DNA of 64,000 bases. Origin: CAVTWH01 sp963850915 (GTDB lineage Bacteria > Actinomycetota > Actinomycetes > Mycobacteriales > Micromonosporaceae). A program made the position numbers and the translations under genes. The notes below the pieces were generated by a model that worked only from the letters and a program-made list of their open reading frames with translations, made no database searches and was not told the DNA's origin. Positions 49,931 through 58,709 of this stretch are shown here, piece after piece; the first letter of the stretch is position 1, and each line of letters begins with the position of its first letter. The stretch is taken from positions 62,001 to 126,000 of the forward strand of contig CAWKND010000014.1 of NCBI GenBank assembly GCA_963850915.1, given 5' to 3'.

Positions 49931-51151
49931 TCATCCCGGGCCGGCTGATTCGGGGCCGGCCGAGTCCGGGCCAGCTGATTCCGGGCCAGCTGATTCCGGG
50001 CCAGCTGATTCCGGGCCGGGGTGGACCGGCCGGCCCTTCCAGGACAGGCCGCCGCGCCGGTGCAGGCGGTACGAGCGGGCCAGCAGGTAGCCGAAGACGA
50101 GCACAGAAACGGGGTGGGCCAGCGCGTCCGGCACGGTGCGCGCCCCGGTCGCCCGCCCGGTGACCAGCCGGCCGAGCACCCCGAGGAGGTACCCGCAGCA
50201 GCCGGCCAGTGGCGCCAACGGGAGCACGGCCAGTGGCGCCAGGTACGCCAGGGCGAGCAGCGCCAGTACCCCCACCGCGCCGGCCGGCGAGCCGAACGAA
50301 GCCCACAGCGACTTGGCGTACCCGTCGCGTACCTGCGCCCACGAGGTGTACATGCGGCACCCGGCGAGCAGGTGCGCGTCCGCCAGCCCGATCCGGCCAC
50401 CGGCGACCTTCACCGCCCGGGCCAGTTCGATGTCCTCCAGTACCCGGTCGCGTACCCCCGCGTGTCCACCGGCGCGCTGGTACGCCGCCCGGTCGACCAG
50501 CAGGAACTGGCCGCCAGCCGCGGTGAGGGAGGGGTGGGGGGAGCGCTCCAGCAACCGCAGCGGCAGGAAGGTGAGCCAGGACCAGGGCAGCAGCGGCTGT
50601 ACCAGGCGCTCACCGACGGTACCGGCGAGCAGCCGCGGGTATCCGCTGAGCAGGTCGAAGTGGTTGTCCCGCAACACTTCCAGCGCGGCGGCCAACGCCT
50701 GCGGGGCGAGTACCACGTCCGCGTCCAGGAACGCCAACACCTGTACGCCGTCCGGGACCGCCGCGGCCAGCTGTGCACACGCCCACGGCTTGCCCAGCCA
50801 GCCGGCCGGCAACGCCGCCCCCGACAGCAGCCGCACCCGGTCCCCGGCGCCGTCCTCGGCCACGAGCGACCGGACCAGGTCGGCCGTCCCGTCGGTGGAG
50901 TTGTCGTCGAGGATCAGCACCTGCAGGTCGGGTACCCGCTGCTGGGCCAGGAGCGCGGTCAGGCACGGGCGTACCCGCGCCGCCTCGTCCCGCAGCGGCA
51001 GCAGCACCGCGACCGACCGGCCGGCCACCGAACTACTCACCACAGTGGATGGATCGAGTGGCAGACGCCGCAGCAGCAACGTGTTCAGCACCGTGTGCCC
51101 GGTGAGTACGGCCACCACGACGGTGGGCAGCCAGGCCAGCGCGGCGAGCAT
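49931..51151 (-). CDS. Glycosyltransferase family 2 (CruC-like), membrane protein
   Basis: A 406-residue GT2. N-terminal helix, then VAVLLPLRDEAARVRPCLTALL, LQVLILDDNSTDGTADLV, metal motif FLDADVV and EDIELARAVKVAGG, followed by three to four C-terminal helices. It should glycosylate a hydroxylated carotenoid. The last 26 residues are five GPESA-like units encoded by a 15-bp repeat (49936-50010). ATG 51151 overlaps the CruF-like stop by one base (TGATG). The gene ends ten bases before the desaturase start. Confidence 0.86.
   Translation of the reverse strand: MLAALAWLPTVVVAVLTGHTVLNTLLLRRLPLDPSTVVSSSVAGRSVAVLLPLRDEAARVRPCLTALLAQQRVPDLQVLILDDNSTDGTADLVRSLVAEDGAGDRVRLLSGAALPAGWLGKPWACAQLAAAVPDGVQVLAFLDADVVLAPQALAAALEVLRDNHFDLLSGYPRLLAGTVGERLVQPLLPWSWLTFLPLRLLERSPHPSLTAAGGQFLLVDRAAYQRAGGHAGVRDRVLEDIELARAVKVAGGRIGLADAHLLAGCRMYTSWAQVRDGYAKSLWASFGSPAGAVGVLALLALAYLAPLAVLPLAPLAGCCGYLLGVLGRLVTGRATGARTVPDALAHPVSVLVFGYLLARSYRLHRRGGLSWKGRPVHPGPESAGPESAGPESAGPDSAGPESAGPG
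49936..50010. repeat. Five tandem 15-bp repeats at the end of the glycosyltransferase gene
   Basis: Consensus ccgggccagctgatt; the last three units (49966-50010) are identical, the first two diverged. In frame on the minus strand, encoding GPESA pentapeptides. Confidence 0.88.
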
Positions 51152-51921
51152 CAGCCCACCCGCCGGGTCGGGTCACGTAGCACCGCGATCGTCAACGGGA
51201 CGGCCACCAACCCCATCCCCAGCGCGCCGGCCACCGCCGAGCTGGGCAGCCCGAGGAAGACCGCGTGCGCGAGGACCGAGGAGTAGTAGGTCCACAGGTA
51301 CAGCGCGTACATCGGAGCGTCGGCGGCCGGTCGGGCGGCGGGCTCGGGAGCGAGAAGCGCGAAGAGCGCCATCATCAGTACGGCCACGCCGAGCCAGCCG
51401 AGGTAGTTGGTGAACGGTGCGCCGCCGAGGCCCGGATGCGGGTGCTGCCAACGCCAGTAGCCCTCGGCGACCATCTGCGGGTCGAGGAACAGGTCCCAGG
51501 CGGCCAGCCCCCAGCCGGCCACCACCAGCCGCAGGAGTGGCGGCCGGACCAGTCGCGCAGCCGCCAGCCAGGCCGGCCACGCCATCCAGGCCCAGGCGAG
51601 CGGAATGATCACAGGTACGCCGAGCAGCCGTACGCCGAGCGCTCCGGTGTAGTGGTACCCGCCGAACGGGAAACCGCTGTGTACCCCCAGCGCCTCGACC
51701 AGCAGCCCGCCCCCCGCGGCGACCAGGCACAGGGCACCGGCGGTGCGTACCCCCCGGGTCAGGAGCGCGTGCCCCACCGAGAAGGCGAAGCCGGCCAGCA
51801 CCGTGACCACGACGAGCCCGGCCCGGGTGTGCCCGGCCGTGAGCGGATAGCCGATCTGCAGCAGGATCAGCGCGGCCAGGGGCGCCCAGCGCAGCACGCC
51901 CGTGCGTGGGGGGCGGGTCAC
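51151..51921 (-). CDS. Carotenoid biosynthesis protein (CruF-like hydratase)
   Basis: A 256-residue membrane protein with about seven helices: LIEALGVHSGFPFGGYHYT-type motif (here LLVEALGVHSGFPFGG), PLAWAWMAWPAWLAA, AWDLFLDPQMVAEGYWRW and FTNYLGWLGVA, the conserved blocks of CruF and bacterioruberin-type hydratases. It adds water to the end of an acyclic carotenoid, the step before glycosylation. GTG 51921 overlaps the upstream acetyltransferase stop by GTGA. Confidence 0.85.
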   Translation of the reverse strand: MTRPPRTGVLRWAPLAALILLQIGYPLTAGHTRAGLVVVTVLAGFAFSVGHALLTRGVRTAGALCLVAAGGGLLVEALGVHSGFPFGGYHYTGALGVRLLGVPVIIPLAWAWMAWPAWLAAARLVRPPLLRLVVAGWGLAAWDLFLDPQMVAEGYWRWQHPHPGLGGAPFTNYLGWLGVAVLMMALFALLAPEPAARPAADAPMYALYLWTYYSSVLAHAVFLGLPSSAVAGALGMGLVAVPLTIAVLRDPTRRVG

Positions 51922-52517
51922 GCGAGCGGCGGAGCCGGCTGCGCGGGGGAGTGTGGGCGGGCCGGCTCGGCCAGCTCCGGGGGGAGTGGGAGGGCCCGGC
52001 CGAGGATCGCGAACGGCCGCTCGTCGCCAGGGAAACCGAAGTGCCGCAACACATCCACGAAACCGAAGCGACGGTACAGCCGCCAGGCGCGGGAGCGCTG
52101 CTCGTCGGCCTCGGGCGTGGAGAGCAGGGTGGTCGCGCCGGAACCCAGGGACAGCAACGCCCGCAGCTGCGCGGCGCCCAGCCCGTGCCCCTGCGCCATC
52201 GGGCGTACGTGCAGCTCGACCACCTCGAAGCAGTCGTGCAGCCAGTACCGGCGCTGGTCGCGGCGCAGCCCCTCGCGTACCCGGTCGTGCCACCACTGGC
52301 CCTTCGCGGAGGTGTACCCGTACCCGAAGCCGAGCAGCCGACCCTGCGGATCCAGGGTCGCCACCGCCTGGAATCCGGGCCGGCGCACATGCCCCGCCAC
52401 GTACCCGCGCCGCGCCGTGGTGAGTTCGGGCGGGTACCCCATCGCCTGCCCGTACACCTCGATGACGTCGTCGAGTCGACGGGCCATATCGTCCGGCGTC
52501 CACGCCACCAGCCGCAT
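51918..52517 (-). CDS. GNAT family N-acetyltransferase
   Basis: A 199-residue protein with a GNAT core: LDPQGRLLGFGYGYTSAKGQWW, ELHVRPMAQGHGLGAAQLRALLS (acetyl-CoA loop), TTLLSTPEADEQRSRAWRLYRRFGFVDV. The C-terminus is Pro-rich. The substrate is unknown; inside a carotenoid operon a role in pigment modification is possible but unsupported. ATG 52517 follows the CrtA-like stop by two bases, with AGGGA upstream. Confidence 0.83.
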   Translation of the reverse strand: MRLVAWTPDDMARRLDDVIEVYGQAMGYPPELTTARRGYVAGHVRRPGFQAVATLDPQGRLLGFGYGYTSAKGQWWHDRVREGLRRDQRRYWLHDCFEVVELHVRPMAQGHGLGAAQLRALLSLGSGATTLLSTPEADEQRSRAWRLYRRFGFVDVLRHFGFPGDERPFAILGRALPLPPELAEPARPHSPAQPAPPLA

Positions 52518-52519
52518 GC

Positions 52520-53332
52520 CTATCCCTGCCCGTCCAGATCCGGCTGCCCAACGCCCCGTGAGAACCGACCGAGTACGCGCGCGTCGCCGGTCACGTCCAG
52601 CACCGCGAAGCGCGCGAACAGCTCTTCGGCGTACCACCCCACGATAGGGGAGCGCTCGATCGCCCGGCGGTGCTCGGGCTGACGGTACGCGAACGCGACG
52701 AGATCCGCCTGGGTGCGCCAGAGGCTGACCGTACCCTGCCACCCCACCGGCGCCTCGCCGATCCCGAAACTGGCCAGCAGCCCCGGTGTCGACGCCAGCG
52801 GCGCGGCCACCTCGCCGATCGCCCGCCAGAAGGTCAGCGCCCTGCCGGGCCGCAGCCGAGCCCGGGTGATCGCGAGCGTCTCGCCCGTCCACCGCTCCCT
52901 TACCGGCTGGGTCCGGCTCGGCCCGGTTTCCGGCTGGGCTCGGCTCGGGCCGGCTTCCGGCCGTGCTCCACTCGGGCCGGCCGGATCGTCCGGATCGGCC
53001 GGGGAGTCGGCGGCCGGGACGGGGAATGGCTCAGCGCCGGCCCAGGAGCCGCGGCTGGCCAGCGGGCGCAGGTCGATCCGGCAGGCGGCGGTGGCGATCC
53101 GGGACCACTGCGGGAAGCGCGGTGGCGGGTCGTCGGTCACTGTGATCGCCGCCCACCGGGTCAGGTCGGCCTTGCCGGCGCCGAAATCACTGCCCTTCCC
53201 GGTACCCAGCAGCTTGACGAAGCGCACCGTCGGCTCCCGGCGCAGCCGGCCCGGCCCGGTGGCCAGCTGCCACAGCGCGCTCGGCAACGCCCGGGCCGGT
53301 ACCCGCCACACGTGCAGTGCGGTGTAGGTCAC
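52520..53332 (-). CDS. Spheroidene monooxygenase-like (CrtA family) protein with repeat insert
   Basis: A 270-residue protein with CrtA-family blocks: VRFVKLLGTGKGSDFGAGKADLTRWA, FWRAIGEVAAPLASTPGLLASFGIGEAPVGWQGTVSLWR and GWYAEELFARFAVLDV. CrtA enzymes oxidise acyclic carotenoids. Between these blocks, residues about 108-145 form a Pro/Ser/Glu insert whose end is three nine-residue repeats (GPSRAQPET type, 27-bp units at 52904-52984). GTG 53332 overlaps the YbaK-like stop by GTGA. Confidence 0.78.
   Translation of the reverse strand: MTYTALHVWRVPARALPSALWQLATGPGRLRREPTVRFVKLLGTGKGSDFGAGKADLTRWAAITVTDDPPPRFPQWSRIATAACRIDLRPLASRGSWAGAEPFPVPAADSPADPDDPAGPSGARPEAGPSRAQPETGPSRTQPVRERWTGETLAITRARLRPGRALTFWRAIGEVAAPLASTPGLLASFGIGEAPVGWQGTVSLWRTQADLVAFAYRQPEHRRAIERSPIVGWYAEELFARFAVLDVTGDARVLGRFSRGVGQPDLDGQG
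52904..52984. repeat. Three 27-bp in-frame repeats inside the CrtA-like gene
   Basis: Units 52904-52930, 52931-52957 and a more diverged 52958-52984 encode GPSRTQPVR, GPSRAQPET and GPSGARPEA. Confidence 0.75.
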
Positions 53333-53811
53333 GCCACGCCGGCGGGCGTACCGGCGGTGACCCGTACCAGCTCGGCGTAGGTCGTCGGGTACACCGCGTG
53401 TGCGATCCCACCGGCCGCCCAGATCTCCGGGTACTGCTCCAGATCGACATCGACCAGGGTGCGCAGTGGCTTCGGGTGCCCGACCGGCGCCACCCCGCCG
53501 ATGGTCTGCCCGGTGTGCTCCCGGACGAACTCCGGGGTGGCCCGCTTCAGCTTGCCGATGCCCAGCTCGGCGGCGACCCGGGCGGTGTCCACCCGGTGCG
53601 CGCCGGAGGTCAGGATGAGCAGCGGCTGCCCGTCGGCGTCGAAGATCAGCGAGTTGGCGATCTGCCCGACCTCGACACCGAGTGCGGCGGCGGCCAGTGC
53701 CGCGGTACTCGCCGCGTCCGGCAGCATCCGTACCGCGCTGCGGTTTCCGGAGCCGTCCCGGGCATCGGCCCCGTCCAGCGCGTCCTGCACGGCGGTCACG
53801 TTCGGATGCAT
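53329..53811 (-). CDS. YbaK/EbsC family (aminoacyl-tRNA deacylase-like) protein
   Basis: A 160-residue protein with VGQIANSLIFDADGQPLLILTSGAHRVDT, TPEFVREHTGQTIGGVAPVGHP and a C-terminal GIAHAVYPTTYAELVRVT, the conserved blocks of the YbaK fold, including the Lys-rich LGIGKLKRATPE. Family members hydrolyse mischarged aminoacyl-tRNA. ATG 53811 chosen: the domain starts within 15 residues, and a GA-rich site lies upstream. Confidence 0.86.
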   Translation of the reverse strand: MHPNVTAVQDALDGADARDGSGNRSAVRMLPDAASTAALAAAALGVEVGQIANSLIFDADGQPLLILTSGAHRVDTARVAAELGIGKLKRATPEFVREHTGQTIGGVAPVGHPKPLRTLVDVDLEQYPEIWAAGGIAHAVYPTTYAELVRVTAGTPAGVA

Positions 53812-53851
53812 CGCTCTCGCTCTCCTCTCCGTTGCGGTTTGCTCGGCTGCG

Positions 53852-54832
53852 CTAGGTGGGCGGCAGCTCGGCGGTCGCACCGGGTCCCACGGTACGGGCC
53901 GTCTCGGCGAGCCCGACGCCGGCCAGGATGAGTACCCCGCCGAGCAGCTGCGCCACGTCGAGCCGCTCGTCCAGTACCAGCCAGGCCACCGCGCTGGCGA
54001 TCACCGGCTCGACCATGCCGATGATGCCGACCGAGGTCGGTGGCAGGTGCCGCATCGCCCCGAGGTTCAGCGAGTACGCGGCGATCGAGCCGCCCACGAT
54101 CATGTACAGCGCCAGTACCCACACCGGGATCCCGTGGCTGGATTGGCGCAGTACCCCGAACGGGAACCGCCACCACGGCCAGATCGCCATCCCGACGAGT
54201 GCCGCGATCCCGAACGACCAGCAGGTCACCGAGGTCGCTTCGCGGGCGGCCACCAGGCGCGGGCCGAGCAGGTAGTACACCGCCACCAGCACAGCGGCGG
54301 CCAACCCGGCAGCCACTCCAACCCCGTCGAGGGTACCGGCGCCGGTGTGCCAGACCTGGGCGACGGCGGCCAGCCCGGCCAGGCTGAGCGTCAGCCCGAC
54401 CCACAGCCGGGGCTTGACCCGTTGCCGCTGCCCGAATCTGGCCCACAGGGCGACCAGCAGTGGCGCGGTGTACTCGAACAGCAGCGCGATGCCGACCGGC
54501 AGCCGGTCGATGGCGATGAAGTAGAACAGCGGGACGGCCAGGAAGCCCAGCAGCCCGTACGCGACCAGCAGCGGCAGCTCCCGCCGGGTCACCCGCATGG
54601 CCCGCAGTCCCGGCCCGCGTACCGCGATGATCACCAGCAGCCCGAGCGCGGCCCCGCTGGCCCGCAGCACGGTCAGGTGCGGCGCGTCCACGCCCGCCTG
54701 GAGGATCATCTTGGAGGCGACGCCGTTCACCGCGAACAGCGCTCCGCCGGTCACCACCATCGCCACTCCGACGGCCGGCCGGGGCGTGCTTCGTACCCTG
54801 GTCGAGTGCGGTCGCTGGGCGGTACGAGTCAC
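53852..54832 (-). CDS. EamA family (DMT) transporter
   Basis: A 326-residue membrane protein with ten hydrophobic helices in two EamA halves: VGVAMVVTGGALFAVNGVASK, LEYTAPLLVALWARF-like LLFEYTAPLLVALW, and the second half with VGIIGMVEPVIASAVAWLVLDE. It is a drug/metabolite-type exporter with unknown substrate. The GTG start is at 54832. It lies 40 bases upstream of the YbaK-like gene on the same strand and may head the carotenoid operon transcript. Confidence 0.86.
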   Translation of the reverse strand: MTRTAQRPHSTRVRSTPRPAVGVAMVVTGGALFAVNGVASKMILQAGVDAPHLTVLRASGAALGLLVIIAVRGPGLRAMRVTRRELPLLVAYGLLGFLAVPLFYFIAIDRLPVGIALLFEYTAPLLVALWARFGQRQRVKPRLWVGLTLSLAGLAAVAQVWHTGAGTLDGVGVAAGLAAAVLVAVYYLLGPRLVAAREATSVTCWSFGIAALVGMAIWPWWRFPFGVLRQSSHGIPVWVLALYMIVGGSIAAYSLNLGAMRHLPPTSVGIIGMVEPVIASAVAWLVLDERLDVAQLLGGVLILAGVGLAETARTVGPGATAELPPT

Positions 54833-54938
54833 TGGCAGAGGCTAGCTGACCCCTTACCGGCCGGCGGGGCCGGGAACCTCTCCGGGGCGAGCGGTGTAGG
54901 AGAGGTACGCGGAGGGAGCGGGTACGGACGACGCCGAG

Positions 54939-55484
54939 GTGATCGCGCGGGTGGGCGCCGGCGAGCGGGATCTCTACCGGATCCTGGTCGCCCGGTACGG
55001 CGCGCTCGCCCAGCGCACCGCGCTGCTCTGCGGTGCCGGGGCGGACGCCGACGACGTCGTCCAGGAGGCGTTCGTGGCCGCGTACGCCGCGCTGCCCCGG
55101 TTCCGGTCCGGTGAACCGTTCCGCCCGTGGCTGCTGCGGATCGTGGTGAACCGGGCGCACAACGCCGTCCGCGGGCGGGTACGCGCCCAGGCACTCGTGG
55201 ACCGGGCGGCGCGCTGGCACACCGACGTACTCGGCGACGAGCCGGCCGGCAACGCGCTCAGCGTGGAGCGGCGCACCACGCTGGTACGGGCACTCGCGCT
55301 GCTGCGCGAGCCGGACCGGGAGATCCTGGCGCTGCGGTACCTGCTCGACCTCTCCGAGGCGGAGACGGCCACCGCGCTGCGACTGGCGAAGGGCACGGTG
55401 AAGTCCCGGACGGCGCGGGCACTGCAGCGGCTGCGTGCGGTCCTGGCACAGGAGCGGATCGAAGTGGGGGCCGGCGATGACTGA
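54939..55484 (+). CDS. ECF-type RNA polymerase sigma factor
   Basis: A 181-residue sigma-70 family protein. Region 2 reads ADADDVVQEAFVAAYAALPRF, and FRPWLLRIVVNRAHNAVRGR; region 4 reads LREPDREILALRYLLDLSEAETATALRLAKGTVKSRTARALQRL. It directs transcription under an unknown stress. The start is unclear: GTG 54939 has no near ribosome site, while GGAGGGAG (54911-54918) points to a start at about 54921, where the sequence is GGTACG rather than a start codon. It overlaps the next gene by eight bases. Confidence 0.88.
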   Translation: MIARVGAGERDLYRILVARYGALAQRTALLCGAGADADDVVQEAFVAAYAALPRFRSGEPFRPWLLRIVVNRAHNAVRGRVRAQALVDRAARWHTDVLGDEPAGNALSVERRTTLVRALALLREPDREILALRYLLDLSEAETATALRLAKGTVKSRTARALQRLRAVLAQERIEVGAGDD

Positions 55485-56181
55485 GCTGCCCGAGGAGCTG
55501 CGCGCGCTGGGCCGGGGCATGTCGGTGGTGGCGCGGGAGGACCTGGCCGAGCGGGTACTGGCCGGCATCGCCGCGCACCCGCCGCGCCCGAGTCGGTGGC
55601 GGCGCTGGCTGGCCGGCCTGGTCGCGGTGGTGGTCGCGGTCGCGCTCTCCGCGCTGATCACATCACCGGTACGGGCGGCGATCGCGCACGCCTTCCGCTT
55701 CGGCGGCGTGGAGGTACGCCAGGAGTCCGGCCCGTCGCCGGTACCCAGCCCCGGGCTGCCCGGCGAGCACGTAACCGACCTCGAGTCCGCGAGCCGGCAG
55801 GTCGGGTTCCCGGTCCGGCTACCCGCCGCGCTCGGTACCCCCGATTCGGTTTCCGTCACCGACGGCCGGGTGGTGTCGCTGTACTACATGCGGCCCACCG
55901 GCCCGGTACGCATCGACGAGTTCGCCGGCAACCTCGGTGTGCTCTGGGAGAAGTACGCCGGCAGCGGGATCGCCCAGCAGGCCACCGTGAACGGGCAGCA
56001 GGCGCTGTGGTTCGCCGACCCCATCACGATCGTCTACGTCGGTACCGACGGCGCGGAGATCCCCGACACGGCCCGCGAATCCAGCGGCACGCTGCTCTGG
56101 CTTGACGGCACGCTGACCTTCCGGTTGGACGGAGTCCGCCCGCTGGAGTCTGCCCTCGCGGTTGCCGATTCCATGCGCTGA
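55477..56181 (+). CDS. Single-span membrane protein, putative anti-sigma partner
   Basis: A 234-residue protein. The N-terminal 40 residues (MTELPEELRALGRGMSVVAREDLAERVLAG) are cytosolic, followed by one helix (WLAGLVAVVVAVALSALIT) and an extracytoplasmic domain of about 170 residues. The overlap with an ECF sigma gene and this layout suggest an anti-sigma-like sensor, though no zinc HxxxCxxC motif is present. ATG 55477 lies inside the sigma gene end. Confidence 0.72.
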   Translation: MTELPEELRALGRGMSVVAREDLAERVLAGIAAHPPRPSRWRRWLAGLVAVVVAVALSALITSPVRAAIAHAFRFGGVEVRQESGPSPVPSPGLPGEHVTDLESASRQVGFPVRLPAALGTPDSVSVTDGRVVSLYYMRPTGPVRIDEFAGNLGVLWEKYAGSGIAQQATVNGQQALWFADPITIVYVGTDGAEIPDTARESSGTLLWLDGTLTFRLDGVRPLESALAVADSMR

Positions 56182-56328
56182 CCAGGTCGGTTGGCCTGAG
56201 GCCCGAAGCATTGGTGCCGCGCTGACAGCCGGCCGCTGGTGGCCGGCCCGCACCCCGCCGCGTCGCTGCGGGAACCGCCAGCGCCCGTGCGGTGTATCCA
56301 CAGCGGGACAGCAATCGAGGAGGCGGCG

Positions 56329-57012
56329 ATGCGGCAACGCATGACAGGTCCGGTGCGGTGGCGGGTGCTCATGGTGGCGGCCACGGCCGGGCTGCTGGTA
56401 CTGGCGACCGGCAGTCCGGCGCTGGCGAAGGGGGCGGATCAGGCGACCATCACCGGACCGGGGCTGGCCCAGCCGATCGTGGTCGGCGGTGACGGCGAGC
56501 CGGGCAGCGGCGAGAACCTGGGCCTGCTCGCCGAGGACAGCGGGCTGTTTGCGGCCATGTTCGGGGCGATGGACGGGGCGGCCCTGACCAGCGTGGTACC
56601 GGCCGGTCCGCTCGGCCCGAAGTACGAGCTGGCCTACCGGGTACCCGGTGGTAATGCCGTTGCGGACACGGTGCGCCAGGACCTGTACCCGTCGGCTCCG
56701 GGCGGTGCCGTCACGTACACGGCAGCCGACCAGGTGGCGCTCGGCGGTACCACAACCGGCGGCTGGTACCGCGCGCCGGCCGGCTTCGCCCAGCTGCTGA
56801 CCACGCTCGGCGTACCAGGCACGGGGGTACCCGCGGCCAGCTCCGCCGCACCCGGTGCCAGCAGTGCGGCAGCGGCGCCCGCACGGGGTACCGATGGATG
56901 GGTGGTAGTCGCCGTGGTGGTGCTCGCCGCCGGTGTGCTCGCCGCGCTCGCCGCCGGGTACCTGCGGCGCCGCTCGCGCGGCCGCACCGTGCCCGTACCA
57001 CCGGCCGCCTGA
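56329..57012 (+). CDS. Secreted protein with C-terminal membrane anchor
   Basis: A 227-residue protein. It has a signal peptide (basic MRQRMTGPVRWRV, hydrophobic core, cleavage near SPALAKG), a folded extracellular part with several Gly-rich turns, an Ala/Ser-rich linker and a C-terminal helix (VVVAVVVLAAGVLAALAAGYL) with a basic tail. No family recognised. ATG 56329 follows GAGGAGG by five bases. It lies 147 bases after the sigma/membrane gene pair. Confidence 0.72.
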   Translation: MRQRMTGPVRWRVLMVAATAGLLVLATGSPALAKGADQATITGPGLAQPIVVGGDGEPGSGENLGLLAEDSGLFAAMFGAMDGAALTSVVPAGPLGPKYELAYRVPGGNAVADTVRQDLYPSAPGGAVTYTAADQVALGGTTTGGWYRAPAGFAQLLTTLGVPGTGVPAASSAAPGASSAAAAPARGTDGWVVVAVVVLAAGVLAALAAGYLRRRSRGRTVPVPPAA

Positions 57013-57017
57013 CCCGG

Positions 57018-57860
57018 TCAGCCGGACAGCGCCGCGATCAGCTCGGCTGGGTCGGTGCTGGCCGGCCGGTCGCTGACCTGGCCGTCGCCGACCTCGATGA
57101 TCCGCCACACCCCGTCGGTACGCCGCGCGAGATCCACGGTCACGAACGGCAGCCCCAGCGCCGCGATCATCGGGGCGATGGGGGTCAGGTCGAGGTCGTC
57201 GGGCGGCAGCTCATCGGGGGTATCCGGATGCGCCGTCACCAGCGCACAGCGGCCCGCTACCCACCAGGTACGCGCCTCGGCCGAGCCGAACTGCTCGAAG
57301 CGGCGCAGTACCAGTCCGCCGACGAAATCGTCCTCGCGCAGCTCCAGGAACCGGCTGGCCACCGCCCAGGCAGCCGCGCTGTCGGCAAGATCGGGGAGGT
57401 ACGCCGCCTCGTGCCAGTAGTGCTTCATCGACTTGGTGTAGTCGCGCAGCACGGCCGGCCCGGGACCCAGCTCGTCGCGTACCCGGTCGAAGTCGGCGCG
57501 CTGCGCGCCACTGGTCCAGCCCGAGCGCGGCGTACCCGCGGCCACGGTCGGGTACCAGCCGGGCAGCTCGTGTGCCTGCCGGTACTGCTCGGCGCCGGTA
57601 CGCATCGGCACGCCCCGGCCGGCCAGCGCCCGCTCCAGTGCCGCGTACTGCCCGCTGCGCAGCATCCAGCCCCGGTAGAGCGCGTCCGCCCCCTCGGGTA
57701 CCCGCGCCACCGCCCGCTCCGCCCCACCGACGCTGGTCAGCGCTTCATGATCCACAACGGCCACCTCGACTCCGGCGTCCCGGGCGGCCGCTGCCTCGGC
57801 AGCGAAGTGCTCATCCGGACGGCGCGGCCGGAGCGGATCGGCGGGTACCAGTAGCAGCAC
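57018..57860 (-). CDS. ATP-grasp domain protein
   Basis: A 280-residue protein with ATP-grasp features: PAVLRDYTKSMKHYWHEAAYLPDL (nucleotide-binding Lys), FLELREDDFVGGLVLRRFEQF, VTVDLARRTDGVWRIIEVGDGQVSD (metal-binding Glu/Asp at the end). This resembles the R2K-type ATP-grasp proteins, often of unknown substrate, which join a carboxylate to an amine. GTG 57860 chosen. It is convergent with the secreted protein gene, five bases apart. Confidence 0.78.
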   Translation of the reverse strand: MLLLVPADPLRPRRPDEHFAAEAAAARDAGVEVAVVDHEALTSVGGAERAVARVPEGADALYRGWMLRSGQYAALERALAGRGVPMRTGAEQYRQAHELPGWYPTVAAGTPRSGWTSGAQRADFDRVRDELGPGPAVLRDYTKSMKHYWHEAAYLPDLADSAAAWAVASRFLELREDDFVGGLVLRRFEQFGSAEARTWWVAGRCALVTAHPDTPDELPPDDLDLTPIAPMIAALGLPFVTVDLARRTDGVWRIIEVGDGQVSDRPASTDPAELIAALSG

Positions 57861-57909
57861 GCCGCCATGCTGCCCGCCCGCGCCGGCCGTCGCACGCCGT
57901 TATCCGCCC

Positions 57910-58608
57910 TCAGAGCGGTACGCCCCGGTGCAGCAGGGTGTTCTCGGCGAGTGTCCAGGCGGAGCTGGTCAGCAGGTACAGGCCGGCAGCGAGCGGTACA
58001 TACACCGCCGTCGCCACGGTGAGGAACGGCAGTACCCGCGGCAGCCACCCGAGCGGCCCGGCCGGCTGTGGCCCGGGCGCCATCGCGAGCAGCCGGGCGG
58101 AGCGCCGCGAGGTCAGCCACGCCACGAGTACGAGCGCCGCGATCAACGGCAGGAACACCCACGCCTGCCCGAGCGGCGCGCTGATCAGGCGCAGCCCGAG
58201 GCCGGCACCGAACAGCGTGTGCCCGCCGGCGGGCCCTGACGCGACATCGAGGTGTGCGGAGAGGCGGTACATCACCAGGAAGACCGGCGCCTGGGCGAAG
58301 GTGGGCAGCATGCCGGCGAACGGGGACACCCCTTCGCGCCTGTGCAGTTCGGTGAGTTCGGCCGCCAGCCGCTGCGGGTTCTTGGCATGCCGGCTGCGTA
58401 GTTCGGCGATGTGTGGAGCGAGGCGCTGGCGGGCCCGTTCGCCGCGTACCGCGATCCGGGTGAGCGGATGCACGGCGAGCCGGATCAGCATGGTGAGCAG
58501 GACAATGGCGGTTGCGGTACCGCCGATCGGGGCGACCAGATCGGCGATGTGGTCGAGTGCGACGGACGCGGCGGAGACCGCGCCGTCGAGTGGCGCGAAG
58601 GCAAGCAC
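57910..58608 (-). CDS. YidC/Oxa1-family membrane protein insertase (short form)
   Basis: A 232-residue protein. TATAIVLLTMLIRLAVHPLTRI is the first conserved helix, with the functional Arg; then a charged loop RARQRLAPHIAELRSRHAKNP, PTFAQAPVFLVMYRLS, and further helices. It inserts proteins into the membrane. It is short and is not in the usual rpmH/rnpA locus, so it is probably a second YidC. GTG 58608 has AAGGGG six bases upstream; the frame extends to 58659. Confidence 0.85.
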   Translation of the reverse strand: MLAFAPLDGAVSAASVALDHIADLVAPIGGTATAIVLLTMLIRLAVHPLTRIAVRGERARQRLAPHIAELRSRHAKNPQRLAAELTELHRREGVSPFAGMLPTFAQAPVFLVMYRLSAHLDVASGPAGGHTLFGAGLGLRLISAPLGQAWVFLPLIAALVLVAWLTSRRSARLLAMAPGPQPAGPLGWLPRVLPFLTVATAVYVPLAAGLYLLTSSAWTLAENTLLHRGVPL

Positions 58609-58709
58609 GACAAACCCCTTGGCAGGAGGCGAAGACAGCGGTGGGTGGCGGCTGTCCACAGTGGACGGCCGCGATCGGTGGTACAGCGGGTGATTGGTAC
58701 AGCGGTGAT

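Noticed and set aside
48532..50163. Plus-strand open frame of 543 residues
   Set aside because: Antisense shadow of the carotenoid desaturase and glycosyltransferase genes.
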